Shown here: positions 38,601 through 47,414 of the stretch, piece by piece
How positions within the stretch are numbered: position 1 is the first letter of the stretch
Layout: every line of letters starts with the position of its first letter
From: Rheinheimera riviphila
Lineage (GTDB): Bacteria > Pseudomonadota > Gammaproteobacteria > Enterobacterales > Alteromonadaceae
Assembly (NCBI RefSeq): GCF_004005945.1
Contig: NZ_SACS01000009.1
Location: 62,001-126,000 of the forward strand
Reading direction: 5' to 3'
DNA: 64,000 nt
The notes under the pieces: model-generated
Databases searched by the model: none
What the model was told of the DNA's origin: nothing
What the model saw: only the letters and a program-made list of their open reading frames with translations
Translations under genes and position numbers: made by a program

Positions 38601-38626
38601 ACGGTAACTTTTTCAGGGAGAACACT

Positions 38627-39046
38627 GTGAAGAACGCCAAAATTTCGTTGTTAATGTTTGGATTTTCGCTGCTCGTCAGCGGTTGTACCACAATTCCCAA
38701 GCAAACCGATGGCCTGGTCAATCAGCTGGATGGCCCTTTGGCGCAGCTGCAAGTCGATACCAAACAGCTGCATCAGCGGATGCAGCGTCTGACGGAAGAC
38801 AAAAGCTGCCGCGAAACTGCCGAGTGTAAAGTGCTGGCGGTTGGCAATCGTCCTTGTGGTGGGCCGGAGCAATATCTGCCGTATTCAGCAGTAAATACCG
38901 ACGAAAAATTACTGGCGATCACCAACGACCGTTATACCAAACTTAAACAGCAACAACAGCAGCGGCTAGGAATGCGTAGCACCTGTCAGATGCTACCAAC
39001 ACCGTTACCCCAGTGTAAGTTGCGCCAGTGCAGTCTTGTTGAGTAA
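38627..39046 (+). CDS. putative Cys-rich lipoprotein
   Basis: 139 residues. The GTG start at 38627 follows AGGGAGAAC at proper spacing and opens a typical lipoprotein signal ending LLVSGC (Cys20). The mature part has a coiled helix, then paired cysteines (SCRETAEC, RPCGGPEQYLPYS, RSTC, QCKLRQC). The PCGGPxxYxxYS pattern recurs in small uncharacterised proteobacterial proteins. Disulfide-stabilised envelope location is inferred. Converges on fur with a shared terminator. Confidence 0.7.
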   Translation: MKNAKISLLMFGFSLLVSGCTTIPKQTDGLVNQLDGPLAQLQVDTKQLHQRMQRLTEDKSCRETAECKVLAVGNRPCGGPEQYLPYSAVNTDEKLLAITNDRYTKLKQQQQQRLGMRSTCQMLPTPLPQCKLRQCSLVE

Positions 39047-39123
39047 CAAGGTCTGTGTGGCGGCCTTAAAGTGAATGGAAGGGTAAAACCACCAACGCTG
39101 GCCAGGAGATAGTTTAAAAAGCA

Positions 39124-39148
39124 AAAAAGGCGCTTTAAGCGCCTTTTT
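39124..39148 (-). terminator. bidirectional terminator between the lipoprotein gene and fur
   Basis: AAAAAGGCGCTT and AAGCGCCTTTTT form a 12-bp perfect stem with a one-base centre. A and T runs flank it, so it works on either strand. Confidence 0.88.
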
Positions 39149-39176
39149 ACATTGCTGCAGTAGTTGAAACCAGGTT

Positions 39177-39617
39177 TCAGCTTTTCTCTTTGAATTTATT
39201 GCAACTGACTTTATCGACACATTCGCCATATAAATACAAGCTATGGTGAGTCAGTTTTATGCCATTCTGTTCGGAAATTTCCAGCTGTTTGCGTTCAATT
39301 TCATCATCTTCGAATTCGATGACTTTACCGCAATTTAAACAAACTAAATGATCGTGGTGATCAATCCGGCTTAGTTCAAACACCGATTTACCGCCTTCAA
39401 AATGATGACGGGTAACAATGCCGGCATCATCAAACTGGTTCAGTACACGATAGACGGTGGCAAGGCCAATATCTTCGCCGATTTCCAGCAGGATTTTGTA
39501 AACATCTTCAGCACTAATATGCTGATGTCCGGGGTCCTGCAAAATTTCCAGGATCTTCACCCTTGGTAAGGTCACTTTCAGGCCGGCTTTGCGTAGTTCG
39601 CTGTTGTGATCTGACAT
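39177..39617 (-). CDS. fur: ferric uptake regulator
   Basis: 146 residues, usual for Fur, the iron-dependent repressor. N-terminal winged helix: LRKAGLKVTLPRVKILEIL and GLATVYRVLNQFDDAGIV. The metal-binding region has HHDHLVCLNCGKVIEF with the CxxC zinc site and His/Glu cluster, then YGECVDKVSC with the second cysteine pair. It lies in the conserved fur-fldA-ybfE neighbourhood, but here the DUF4442 gene separates fur from fldA. A TATAAT -10 (39650-39655 on this strand) lies upstream; no convincing Fur box was seen. Confidence 0.97.
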   Translation of the reverse strand: MSDHNSELRKAGLKVTLPRVKILEILQDPGHQHISAEDVYKILLEIGEDIGLATVYRVLNQFDDAGIVTRHHFEGGKSVFELSRIDHHDHLVCLNCGKVIEFEDDEIERKQLEISEQNGIKLTHHSLYLYGECVDKVSCNKFKEKS

Positions 39618-39770
39618 CTGCTTTAGTACTCATAATTGGAGATGAATGGATTATAAGGCTATTTTCTTTGATAGGAAAAGCAAAATCTACCTTTGTCTGA
39701 GGACACTACTTGGTTGGAGTGGCAATTTCGGGTATATTTGCAAAATCAGGTCATACCAGTTGGAGGTATT

Positions 39771-40280
39771 ATGCGGTGGGCGTTTAATCCGGCAGTGATG
39801 CGGCATTTGTTAAATTTCTGGCCACCATTTTTCTTTAATGGTATTAAAATTGTCGAACTCGCGACAGATTACCGATATGCCAAGGTCAGGCTCAATGATC
39901 GGCCGTGGCGGCGGAATATCAACAGCAGCCAATTTGGCGGCGCGATGTTTGCGATGACCGATCCGATGTATCCATTGATGCTGATGGGCGCGCTGGGCAA
40001 AGAATATCTGGTGTGGGACAAAAAAGCCGATATCGATTATATCAAACCCGGTCATGGCAAGCTTATTGCCGAATTTTGGCTCGGTGATGCAGTTTTAGCG
40101 GAAATTAAGGCCGCGACCGAGCAGGGTGATAAGTACTTTCCACAGTTTCTGGTGCATTTAAAGAACCAACAAGGCGAAATCGTTTGTGAAGTAAACCGTA
40201 CGGTTTATATCCGGAAAAAGCGCAAGCACCGTCCCGGCGAGAACCGGAAAATGGCAGAGCAAACAGGCGCGGACGATTAA
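39771..40280 (+). CDS. DUF4442 protein (hotdog-fold, thioesterase-like)
   Basis: 169 residues from the ATG at 39771, which follows a clear TTGGAGG; an in-frame start at 39693 would lack this site. The sequence resembles DUF4442, a hotdog-fold family related to acyl-CoA thioesterases: NINSSQFGGAMFAMTDPMYPLMLMGALG corresponds to the central helix, and VWDKKADIDYIKPGHGKLIAEF to the following strands. The substrate is unknown. It is inserted between fur and fldA on the opposite strand. Confidence 0.82.
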   Translation: MRWAFNPAVMRHLLNFWPPFFFNGIKIVELATDYRYAKVRLNDRPWRRNINSSQFGGAMFAMTDPMYPLMLMGALGKEYLVWDKKADIDYIKPGHGKLIAEFWLGDAVLAEIKAATEQGDKYFPQFLVHLKNQQGEIVCEVNRTVYIRKKRKHRPGENRKMAEQTGADD

Positions 40281-40330
40281 TGTCAGGGCTGGCGTGGGTC
40301 TGCCAGGCTAGAAACTGCAAAAAAACCAAA

Positions 40331-40371
40331 TAAAAAACCACTGCCAATCATCAGATCCAGCAGTGGTTTTT
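40331..40371. terminator. bidirectional terminator between DUF4442 and fldA
   Basis: AAAAAACCACTGC (40331-40343) pairs with GCAGTGGTTTTTT (40359-40371). The A and T runs allow use on both strands by the convergent genes. Confidence 0.88.
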
Positions 40372-40388
40372 TATGCAAATCAGAAATC

Positions 40389-40919
40389 TTATAAACCAGC
40401 CAATTCCGCCAGGCTCAGCTCATCATAAATCTGCTTACACCATTGTTTAACACGGGTTTCAGTCAACTCTGGCTGACGGTCTTCGTCGATGCCTAAACCA
40501 ACAAAGTGGTCGTTGTCCGCTAACGCCTTAGAAGCCACGAAATTGTAGCCTTTGGTCGGCCAGTGACCGACGATAATAGCGCCACGTGGTTCAATAATGT
40601 CACGTAAAGTGCCCATCGCATCGAGGAAGTATTCAGCGTAATCTTCCTGATCACCACAACCAAAAATAGCGACTAACTTGTTGTTAAAATCGATATTTTC
40701 CAGTTCAGGGAAGAAATCATCCCAGTCACACTGCGCTTCGCCGTAATACCAGGTTGGGATCCCGAACATCAGCAGGTCATAACCGGCGATATCTTCTTTG
40801 GTGCTTTTGGCGATGTCATGCACAGCCAGTAAATTTTTACCCAGTTCTTTTTGGATCATTTTCGCGATATGTTCGGTGTTACCGGTATCGCTGCCAAAAA
40901 ATATACCTACAGTTGCCAT
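40389..40919 (-). CDS. fldA: flavodoxin
   Basis: 176 residues, long-chain flavodoxin. It replaces ferredoxin as electron carrier, especially when iron is short. FMN phosphate loop GSDTGNTEHIA (residues 9-19), the aromatic FMN-stacking loop PTWYYGEAQCDWDD, and IFGCGDQEDYAEYFLDA are all intact. ybfE lies 13 bp upstream on the same strand. The nearness of fur is conserved in gammaproteobacteria and fits iron-dependent expression. Confidence 0.96.
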   Translation of the reverse strand: MATVGIFFGSDTGNTEHIAKMIQKELGKNLLAVHDIAKSTKEDIAGYDLLMFGIPTWYYGEAQCDWDDFFPELENIDFNNKLVAIFGCGDQEDYAEYFLDAMGTLRDIIEPRGAIIVGHWPTKGYNFVASKALADNDHFVGLGIDEDRQPELTETRVKQWCKQIYDELSLAELAGL

Positions 40920-40932
40920 AATTAGAGCCTTC

Positions 40933-41205
40933 CTACTTTGCGAGAGCTTCAGCTAACAGTTGTTCAATCAATGCGCTGCGGGTGAGTTGCAGCGCCTGTG
41001 CTTTGGTGTCGAGCTGCTGATATAGTTGCTCGGAGACTTTGCACTCAATGCGTTTCAGACCTTTAGTTTTATCCCGGCGGATCTGGTTTCGTTTATTCAG
41101 CCTTAACTGTTCTTCCCGCGGTAGCGGATTCGTTTTTGGCCGACCGGGCCGTTTTTCTGCTGCAAAAAGATCGATAGTGGTGCGATCGGTGGCAATCTTC
41201 GCCAT
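40933..41205 (-). CDS. ybfE: YbfE-like protein (LexA-regulated in E. coli)
   Basis: 90 residues, strongly basic. A GRPKTNPLPREEQLRLNKRNQ segment is followed by a possible ribbon-helix-helix (RIECKVSEQLYQQLDTKAQALQLTRSALIEQLL), suggesting DNA binding. Order ybfF, ybfE, fldA is as in E. coli. It shares one base with the end of the DUF2788 gene. No SOS box was identified just upstream, but the promoter may be further up. Confidence 0.87.
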   Translation of the reverse strand: MAKIATDRTTIDLFAAEKRPGRPKTNPLPREEQLRLNKRNQIRRDKTKGLKRIECKVSEQLYQQLDTKAQALQLTRSALIEQLLAEALAK

Positions 41206-41426
41206 TAACCTAACCCTTTTGACTCGTAAATAAACTGAATGACGCCTTTGGCCAGGAAACCTGCACAGCCAACAAACAACACAATCCAGACAAAAATCCG
41301 GCCAAACTTAGGTACGTCACCCTTTTTAAGTACGTCCTGAATGGCCATTCCAATCAAAAAAAACAACACTGAAAGAAAAAACCAAAGACTTGCCGCTTCG
41401 ATTTGTTCCATATATTCATTGAGCAT
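41205..41426 (-). CDS. DUF2788 small membrane protein
   Basis: 73 residues with two membrane segments (about 12-33 and 45-65) separated by QDVLKKGDVPKFGR. It matches the small DUF2788 family found in this chromosomal neighbourhood in several gammaproteobacteria. ATG 41426 has AAGGT upstream; a TTG at 41441 is less likely. Function unknown. Confidence 0.8.
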   Translation of the reverse strand: MLNEYMEQIEAASLWFFLSVLFFLIGMAIQDVLKKGDVPKFGRIFVWIVLFVGCAGFLAKGVIQFIYESKGLG

Positions 41427-41485
41427 GGTGATGACCTTCAAAAAAACCGGCGCACTATAGCATAACGCGGCAAAATTTTTATGCG

Positions 41486-42250
41486 CTAACGCAATAAAAA
41501 GTCAGAGACTATTTTACTGAAGGCCGCAGGTTTTTCTGCATGCAGCCAGTGGCCGGTGCCCTGAATAATTTTGGCCTTAGCGTTTGGAAATAATTTCAAG
41601 ATAAGCGGCTGATGCGCAGCCTGAATATAATCAGAATTGCCACCTTTGATAAACAACGTATCGCCCTTGTAGGGCTGGGTGGATTCAGGAGCCGCCAGGA
41701 GCTGCTGATAGTTGTCGATAAGGGCGGTTAAATTAAAGCGCCATTGGAACTGGTCTGTTGGGTCTTTGTATAAATTCTTGAGTAAAAACTGCCGTACGCC
41801 CAGTTCATCAACAAAAGGCTGTATCAATAAATCAGCCTGTTTACGATCGTTGAGCGCGGTTAAATCAATCGCGGCCAAACCTTGTAATATCCGCTGATGA
41901 CGCGGCTCGTTTACCACCGGCGAAATATCGGCCAGGATCAGTTTGCTCACTCGCGTAGGCTCTGACAAGGCCATTTGCATTGCGACTTTGCCGCCCATCG
42001 AATGCCCCAATACCGCGCATTGGGTGATTTGTAGACTATCCAGCGTCTCAAATACATCCGCCGCCATTTGTGGATAATCCATGCGGTCAGCACGTGGCGA
42101 GCGGCCATGGTTACGCAAATCGACATTCATCAGCTGAAAATCGGGCTGCAACGCCCGGGCGATGACACCTAAATTTTCGTAACTGCCAAATAAACCATGG
42201 ATTAATACCAGTGGTTGACCTTGGCCTGTTATGTCAGTATGTAATATCAT
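41486..42250 (-). CDS. ybfF: alpha/beta-hydrolase esterase YbfF
   Basis: 254 residues, cytosolic. The nucleophile elbow GHSMGG holds the catalytic Ser near residue 82. LIHGLFGS is the oxyanion region, and GTGHWLHAEKP supplies the catalytic His near the C-terminus. Matches E. coli YbfF, an esterase with thioester and short-chain ester activity. Divergent from seqA, the same arrangement as E. coli. Confidence 0.93.
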   Translation of the reverse strand: MILHTDITGQGQPLVLIHGLFGSYENLGVIARALQPDFQLMNVDLRNHGRSPRADRMDYPQMAADVFETLDSLQITQCAVLGHSMGGKVAMQMALSEPTRVSKLILADISPVVNEPRHQRILQGLAAIDLTALNDRKQADLLIQPFVDELGVRQFLLKNLYKDPTDQFQWRFNLTALIDNYQQLLAAPESTQPYKGDTLFIKGGNSDYIQAAHQPLILKLFPNAKAKIIQGTGHWLHAEKPAAFSKIVSDFLLR

Positions 42251-42395
42251 GATTTTCCTTCGGCGACGAAATCAGCACGGCTAAACAGCAGCACCCAACA
42301 GCATTGAAGGGTAATGTTAACAAATTGCCGGGCTGGCGTCAGCCGTCGTCCATTTATATAATGCCGGTCTTTCGTTTGGGTTTTAAGGTAGCTTT

Positions 42396-42941
42396 ATGAA
42401 AACAATAGAGATAGATGAAGAGCTTTATCATTACATTGCCAGTCAGACCCAGCAGATCGGGGAAAGCGCTTCGGAAATTTTACGCCGTTTGTTACTGCCG
42501 GATGCAGTCGCCACCGCAGAAGCTATCGTCGGTCAAGTCAGCACCCCAGCTGCCGTCAAAGCGACTACAGAGCCTAAAGTCGCCGCTGAACCAGCAGCTA
42601 ACCATCAGAAAGTATTCGACATTTTAAGCAAGCAAGACTTACAAGCCGAACAAAGCGTGGTCGGGCGGTTTTTAATTATTTTGTCGGCGTTGGCTCGTGC
42701 TCACAAAGGAAAATTTGCTTTAGTCGCTGAAATCAAAGGCCGCAACCGGTTGTATTTTGCCCGTAAACAAGCTGATTTGTTGGAGGCGGGCAGTAGCACC
42801 AATCCAAAACCTATTCCCAACAGCGAGTTTTGGGTGATTACCAATTCCAACACCACCCGTAAAAAGATGATGTTGACCGAAGCCGCTTTAAAACTCGGTT
42901 ATAGCCAGATCGAAGCCGAACAAATCAGAGATTTTTTATAA
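42396..42941 (+). CDS. seqA: replication initiation regulator SeqA
   Basis: 181 residues. The N-terminal [33 protein letters not shown] is the oligomerisation domain, and the C-terminal part from about residue 70 binds hemimethylated GATC pairs, ending in [20 protein letters not shown]. The linker between (residues 40-70) is Ala/Pro/Val-rich and longer than in E. coli. SeqA sequesters newly replicated origins, implying Dam methylation in this organism. A TATAAT box lies at 42357-42362. Confidence 0.95.
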   Translation: MKTIEIDEELYHYIASQTQQIGESASEILRRLLLPDAVATAEAIVGQVSTPAAVKATTEPKVAAEPAANHQKVFDILSKQDLQAEQSVVGRFLIILSALARAHKGKFALVAEIKGRNRLYFARKQADLLEAGSSTNPKPIPNSEFWVITNSNTTRKKMMLTEAALKLGYSQIEAEQIRDFL

Positions 42942-42994
42942 GGCAAATTAGATTTTTTTATAGGGCACGTCAGACATTTTTAAAAGGAGAGAGT

Positions 42995-44641
42995 ATGTCA
43001 GTTCATCCGCAAGCCGGACAAGTTGCGACCAGGGACAAATTAGCCAACATCCCGTTATTGTGTTCAGAGTATTACGTGCTGGCACCGGATGTTTCGCAGC
43101 AAGCTCAGCGGGTGAGTTTTGGCACCTCCGGCCATCGTGGCAGTGCTGCCTTGGCATCTTTTAACGAAGCGCATATCAAGGCTATTAGCCAGGCCGTTGC
43201 CGAATATCGCGCGGCGCAAGGCATCAGTGGTCCGCTGTTTTTAGGTAAAGACACCCATGCGTTATCAGAGCCGGCGTTTATTTCTGCGGTGCAGGTGTTT
43301 ATTGCCAACGGTGTGCAGCTCAAAGTACAAACCGGTGGCGGTTACACGCCAACGCCGGTGATTTCGCACGCGATTTTACGCTACAACGCCAGTAAGCAAC
43401 CGGCGCTGGCTGATGGCATCGTCATTACCCCTTCGCACAATCCGCCGGAAGATGGCGGTATCAAATACAATCCACCGCATGGTGGTCCGGCTGACACGGA
43501 TGCCACGTCCTGGATTGAACAACGCGCGAACCAACTGATTGCGGATGGTTTGCACGCTGTCAAACAACTGTCATTTGCTGATGCTATAACAAGCCCACTT
43601 TATCAGCTGCATGATTACGTGAAGCCCTATGTTGATGATTTAGAACAAGTCATCGATATGGCAGCGATTGCCAAGGCTAAAGTAAAAATTGGCGTGGATC
43701 CGTTAGGTGGTTCTGGCATTGCCTTCTGGCCGGAAATTGCCAAACGGTATGGCCTTGATATTACGGTGGTAAATGAGGTCGTCGACCCGACTTTTGGTTT
43801 TATGCCGCTGGATAAAGACGGCAAAATCCGGATGGATTGCAGCTCAGCTTATTCGATGGCCAACCTGATTAAACTCAAAGATCAGTTTGATTTAGGTATT
43901 GGTAACGATCCGGATTTTGACCGGCACGGCATTGTTACCCGCAGCGGCGGTTTACTCAATCCAAACCATTATTTGGCAGTGGCGATAAATTATTTAATCA
44001 GCAACAGACCACAATGGGGATTGGATAAAAAAATCGGCAAAACCCTGGTCTCCAGCGCCTTGATTGACCGGGTGGTGGCTGGCCGTGGCCGTACTTTGTT
44101 TGAGGTGCCGGTTGGCTTTAAGTGGTTTGTTGACGGTTTGTATGACGGCAGTTTGGTATTTGGCGGTGAAGAATCAGCCGGCGCCAGCTTCTTACGCTTT
44201 GATGGCAGCGTCTGGTCTACCGATAAAGATGGCTTTATTTTGGGGTTGTTAGCAGCCGAAATGATTGCCAAAACCGGTGTTGACCCTTATTTGCAATATC
44301 AGGCTTTGACCCGCGAATTTGGCGCGCCGTTGTACCGTCGGTTAGATGCGCCTGCTGATTTTGCCCAGAAAAATGCGCTGAAGAATTTAAACGTGGCCAG
44401 CGTGACGCAAACTGAGCTCGCTGGTGACCCTATTCTGGCGGTGCTGAGCAAAGCGCCGGGCAATAATGCGGCCATTGGCGGGGTGAAAGTGGTGACGCAA
44501 AACGGCTGGTTCGCAGCCAGGCCATCAGGCACCGAAAACAGCTACAAAATTTATCTGGAAAGTTTTGTTGATCAGGCGCATTTAGTGCGGTTAGAAACAG
44601 ACGCCAAAGCCTTTGTGCAAAGTGTTTTTGACCAGATCTAA
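42995..44641 (+). CDS. pgm: phosphoglucomutase (alpha-D-glucose phosphate specific)
   Basis: 548 residues. It interconverts glucose 1-phosphate and glucose 6-phosphate, linking GlgP output to glycolysis. The phosphoserine loop is [21 protein letters not shown], the metal loop DPDFDRHGI, the sugar loop [12 protein letters not shown], and [12 protein letters not shown] the phosphate-binding end. FGTSGHRG is near the start. AAAAGGAG gives a strong ribosome binding site. It follows seqA by 53 bp, as in E. coli, with no terminator between. Confidence 0.97.
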   Translation: MSVHPQAGQVATRDKLANIPLLCSEYYVLAPDVSQQAQRVSFGTSGHRGSAALASFNEAHIKAISQAVAEYRAAQGISGPLFLGKDTHALSEPAFISAVQVFIANGVQLKVQTGGGYTPTPVISHAILRYNASKQPALADGIVITPSHNPPEDGGIKYNPPHGGPADTDATSWIEQRANQLIADGLHAVKQLSFADAITSPLYQLHDYVKPYVDDLEQVIDMAAIAKAKVKIGVDPLGGSGIAFWPEIAKRYGLDITVVNEVVDPTFGFMPLDKDGKIRMDCSSAYSMANLIKLKDQFDLGIGNDPDFDRHGIVTRSGGLLNPNHYLAVAINYLISNRPQWGLDKKIGKTLVSSALIDRVVAGRGRTLFEVPVGFKWFVDGLYDGSLVFGGEESAGASFLRFDGSVWSTDKDGFILGLLAAEMIAKTGVDPYLQYQALTREFGAPLYRRLDAPADFAQKNALKNLNVASVTQTELAGDPILAVLSKAPGNNAAIGGVKVVTQNGWFAARPSGTENSYKIYLESFVDQAHLVRLETDAKAFVQSVFDQI

Positions 44642-44652
44642 GTCCTGTCAAG

Positions 44653-44692
44653 CGACTGCATTCGTATGTAATTAAATTACGGTATGCAGTCG
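44653..44692 (+). terminator. hairpin after pgm
   Basis: CGACTGCAT pairs with ATGCAGTCG and GTAATT with AATTAC inside. There is no clear T run, so it may be RNA-stabilising or factor-dependent. It lies 11 bp after the pgm stop. Confidence 0.45.
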
Positions 44693-44707
44693 TAATAGTC
44701 TGTTTCC

Positions 44708-44736
44708 TTGACGAATAGCCGTACATTCTGTAATTT
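44708..44736 (+). promoter_or_regulatory. glgP promoter
   Basis: TTGACG at 44708-44713 and TAATTT at 44731-44736 with a 17-bp spacer. The leader would be about 90 nt to the glgP ATG. Confidence 0.6.
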
Positions 44737-44834
44737 TACTACAAGAATAATAAAAGCAGCATCGACCTCCCGCGTCTCAAGCTGTGGTCATTGTCGCCTG
44801 GCGATAATCGGATCTGGCAAACTGGAAATAGATC

Positions 44835-47324
44835 ATGAAACCAATATCATCAAATGCGACGGTTGCAGTGGCAGCGTTGCCCACGGCTGCAGAATTAAAA
44901 GATAGAATTATCCGCCACTTACACGGCACTTTGGGCACCGATGTCAATAAAGCCAGCCCTCAGGCCTGGTGGCGCGCGACTTGCGCCTCAATCAACGAAT
45001 ACGTATTTGACGGTCTGCGTAACACCCAGCGCACGCACTATCAGCAAAATACCCGCGCTGTGCATTATTTCAGCCTCGAATATCTGATGGGCCGACTGTT
45101 TAGCAATAACCTGCACAATCTCGGTTGTTACGACGCCGCCAAACAGGCGCTGGCCGAACTTGGCATGGACATCGCCGATTTAGAAGAACAAGAAGAAGAC
45201 ATGGCGCTTGGCAACGGCGGTTTAGGCCGGCTGGCAGCCTGTTTTATCGATTCGTTAGCGACGTTAAATTACCCGGCCATTGGTTATGGTATTCACTACG
45301 AACATGGCCTGTTTAAACAAGAATTCCAACATGGTTTCCAGATTGAACGCCCGGATAGCTGGCGTGAATATGGTAATCCGTGGGAAATTTGCCGACCAGA
45401 ATCGGCGCAGGAAATCTCCGTTTACGGCTACGTTGAAACTGTGTACGACCTGCAAGGCAAAATGAAAAAAGTCTGGCACCCCGGTCGCATCATCAAAGCC
45501 GTGCCATGGGATATACCAGTGGTGGGTTACAACGGTAGTTCAGTGAACGTGTTACGTTTGTGGGAAAGCCGCGCCAGTGACTTTTTTAACTGGGACGTGT
45601 TTAACTCAGGTGGTTATGTCGATGCTGCGCGCGAAAACATCGAAGCGGAAACCATTTCTAAAGTGCTGTATCCAAATGACGATACCGATGCCGGTAAAGA
45701 ACTGCGCTTAATCCAGCAGTACTTTTTCTGCTCAAGTTCGCTGAAAGACATCATCCGCCGCTATAAACGCGCGCATGGCGATGATTGGAGTTACTTTGCC
45801 AAACAAGTGGTGATCCAGCTCAACGATACGCATCCGGCAGTCGCAATTCCTGAACTGATGCGGGTATTGGTCGACCGTGCGGAAATGAACTGGGAAGACG
45901 CCTGGAACATTTGTCAGCATGTGTTTGCCTACACCAACCACACCTTGCTGCCAGAAGCGCTGGAGCGTTGGCCGGTGCGATTGTTCGAAAAAGTGTTACC
46001 GCGCCATATTGAAATTATTTATGAAATCAACCGCCGCTTCTTAGTTGAGCAGGTTGATGTGCGTTGGCCGGGTGATGTCGAGAAAAAACGTAAACTGTCG
46101 ATTATCGAAGAAGGCCACGAGCCAATGGTGCGGATGGGGCATTTGTCGGTGGTTGGATCGTTTCGGGTCAACGGCGTGGCCGAAGTGCATTCTGCCTTGG
46201 TAAAATCCGATTTATTCCCGGAAATGGTCGCGTTATGGCCGGATAAGTTCACCAACATTACCAATGGCGTGACGCCGCGGCGCTGGTTAAAAGCCTGTAA
46301 TAAGCGGTTATCAAAACTGCTGGATAATACCATCGGCACTGATTGGCCAACTGATTTAACCAAATTATCAGCGCTACAAGCCCATGCCGATGATCCAGCG
46401 ATGCAAGATGCCTTTATGGCGATCAAGCAACAAAACAAAGCCGATCTGGCCGAAGTGGTGAAAAACCTGACCGGTATCGCCATTGACCCGCATGCGCTGT
46501 TTGACGTGCAAATTAAACGTCTGCATGAATACAAACGTCAGCATCTGAATTTATTGCATATTCTGGCGTTGTATCGTCGGATTTTGCAGGATCCGGATTA
46601 TGACATGGTGCCACGCGTATTCTTCTTTGGTGCCAAAGCGGCGCCTGGCTATAAATTGGCCAAAGATATTATCTACGCTATCAATAAAATCGCCGACAAA
46701 ATTAACCACGATAAACGGGTGAAGAACCGGATTAAAGTGGTGTTTATGCCGAACTACCGGGTCAGCCTGGCCGAGAAGATGATCCCGGCGGCCGATGTAT
46801 CAGAGCAAATCTCGACCGCCGGTAAAGAAGCCAGCGGTACCGGCAATATGAAGCTGGCGCTGAACGGCGCCATCACGGTTGGTACTATGGACGGCGCGAA
46901 TATTGAAATCGCCGAAGAAGTAGGCAGTGATAATATTGCGATCTTTGGTTTGTCCGTGGATGAAGTGAAAGCGCTGTACGCCAAAGGCTACGACAGTCGC
47001 GATTACTACTACAACAATCCGGAATTAAAAGCGATTCTGGACTGGCTGGAAACCGACTATTTCACCCCAGGTAAACCAGGTGAACTGGCGGCGATTAAAC
47101 GCAGCCTCATTGAAGGTGGCGACCATTATCTGGTGATGGCGGACTTTGCATCTTATGTCAAAGCGCAGGAAACCATTGATGGCTGGTACCGCGATAAAGC
47201 GGGCTGGGCGAAAAAGGCCATTCTCAACACCGCCAGTGTTGGCAAGTTTACCTCAGATCGTTCGATTGAAGATTATGTGGCGCGCGTTTGGCAATTGACC
47301 AAATGCGAAGTGGGTAACGTCTGA
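44835..47324 (+). CDS. glgP: glycogen/starch/alpha-glucan phosphorylase
   Basis: 829 residues. Releases glucose 1-phosphate from the non-reducing ends of glycogen, using pyridoxal phosphate. The cofactor Lys673 lies in EASGTGNMKLALNGA. LGNGGLGRLAACF and YNGSSVNVLRLW, NDTHPAV and VKRLHEYKRQ-like (IKRLHEYKRQHLNLLH) are family signatures. It works with GlgX (debranching), MalQ and Pgm, encoded elsewhere in the window. Its own promoter and terminator make it a single-gene unit here. Confidence 0.96.
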   Translation: MKPISSNATVAVAALPTAAELKDRIIRHLHGTLGTDVNKASPQAWWRATCASINEYVFDGLRNTQRTHYQQNTRAVHYFSLEYLMGRLFSNNLHNLGCYDAAKQALAELGMDIADLEEQEEDMALGNGGLGRLAACFIDSLATLNYPAIGYGIHYEHGLFKQEFQHGFQIERPDSWREYGNPWEICRPESAQEISVYGYVETVYDLQGKMKKVWHPGRIIKAVPWDIPVVGYNGSSVNVLRLWESRASDFFNWDVFNSGGYVDAARENIEAETISKVLYPNDDTDAGKELRLIQQYFFCSSSLKDIIRRYKRAHGDDWSYFAKQVVIQLNDTHPAVAIPELMRVLVDRAEMNWEDAWNICQHVFAYTNHTLLPEALERWPVRLFEKVLPRHIEIIYEINRRFLVEQVDVRWPGDVEKKRKLSIIEEGHEPMVRMGHLSVVGSFRVNGVAEVHSALVKSDLFPEMVALWPDKFTNITNGVTPRRWLKACNKRLSKLLDNTIGTDWPTDLTKLSALQAHADDPAMQDAFMAIKQQNKADLAEVVKNLTGIAIDPHALFDVQIKRLHEYKRQHLNLLHILALYRRILQDPDYDMVPRVFFFGAKAAPGYKLAKDIIYAINKIADKINHDKRVKNRIKVVFMPNYRVSLAEKMIPAADVSEQISTAGKEASGTGNMKLALNGAITVGTMDGANIEIAEEVGSDNIAIFGLSVDEVKALYAKGYDSRDYYYNNPELKAILDWLETDYFTPGKPGELAAIKRSLIEGGDHYLVMADFASYVKAQETIDGWYRDKAGWAKKAILNTASVGKFTSDRSIEDYVARVWQLTKCEVGNV

Positions 47325-47365
47325 CGATCGACGCTTAACCACAGCTTTTAATTAAGTGTTGAATC

Positions 47366-47395
47366 AAAAAGCCCGGGCAATTGCCTGGGCTTTTT
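47366..47395 (+). terminator. terminator of glgP
   Basis: AAAAAGCCCGGGCAA pairs with TTGCCTGGGCTTTTT with one mismatch. T and A tails on both sides suit the convergent MFS gene too. Confidence 0.88.
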
Positions 47396-47414
47396 ACTTT
47401 GAAGCCTTTAAATA

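Noticed and set aside
39618-39700. Searched for a Fur autoregulatory box upstream of fur.
   Set aside because: The AT-rich stretch has no acceptable match to a GATAATGATAATCATTATC-like palindrome.
44642-44834. Possible small gene between pgm and glgP in frame from 44708.
   Set aside because: It covers the predicted glgP promoter, has no ribosome binding site and overlaps the glgP start out of frame.
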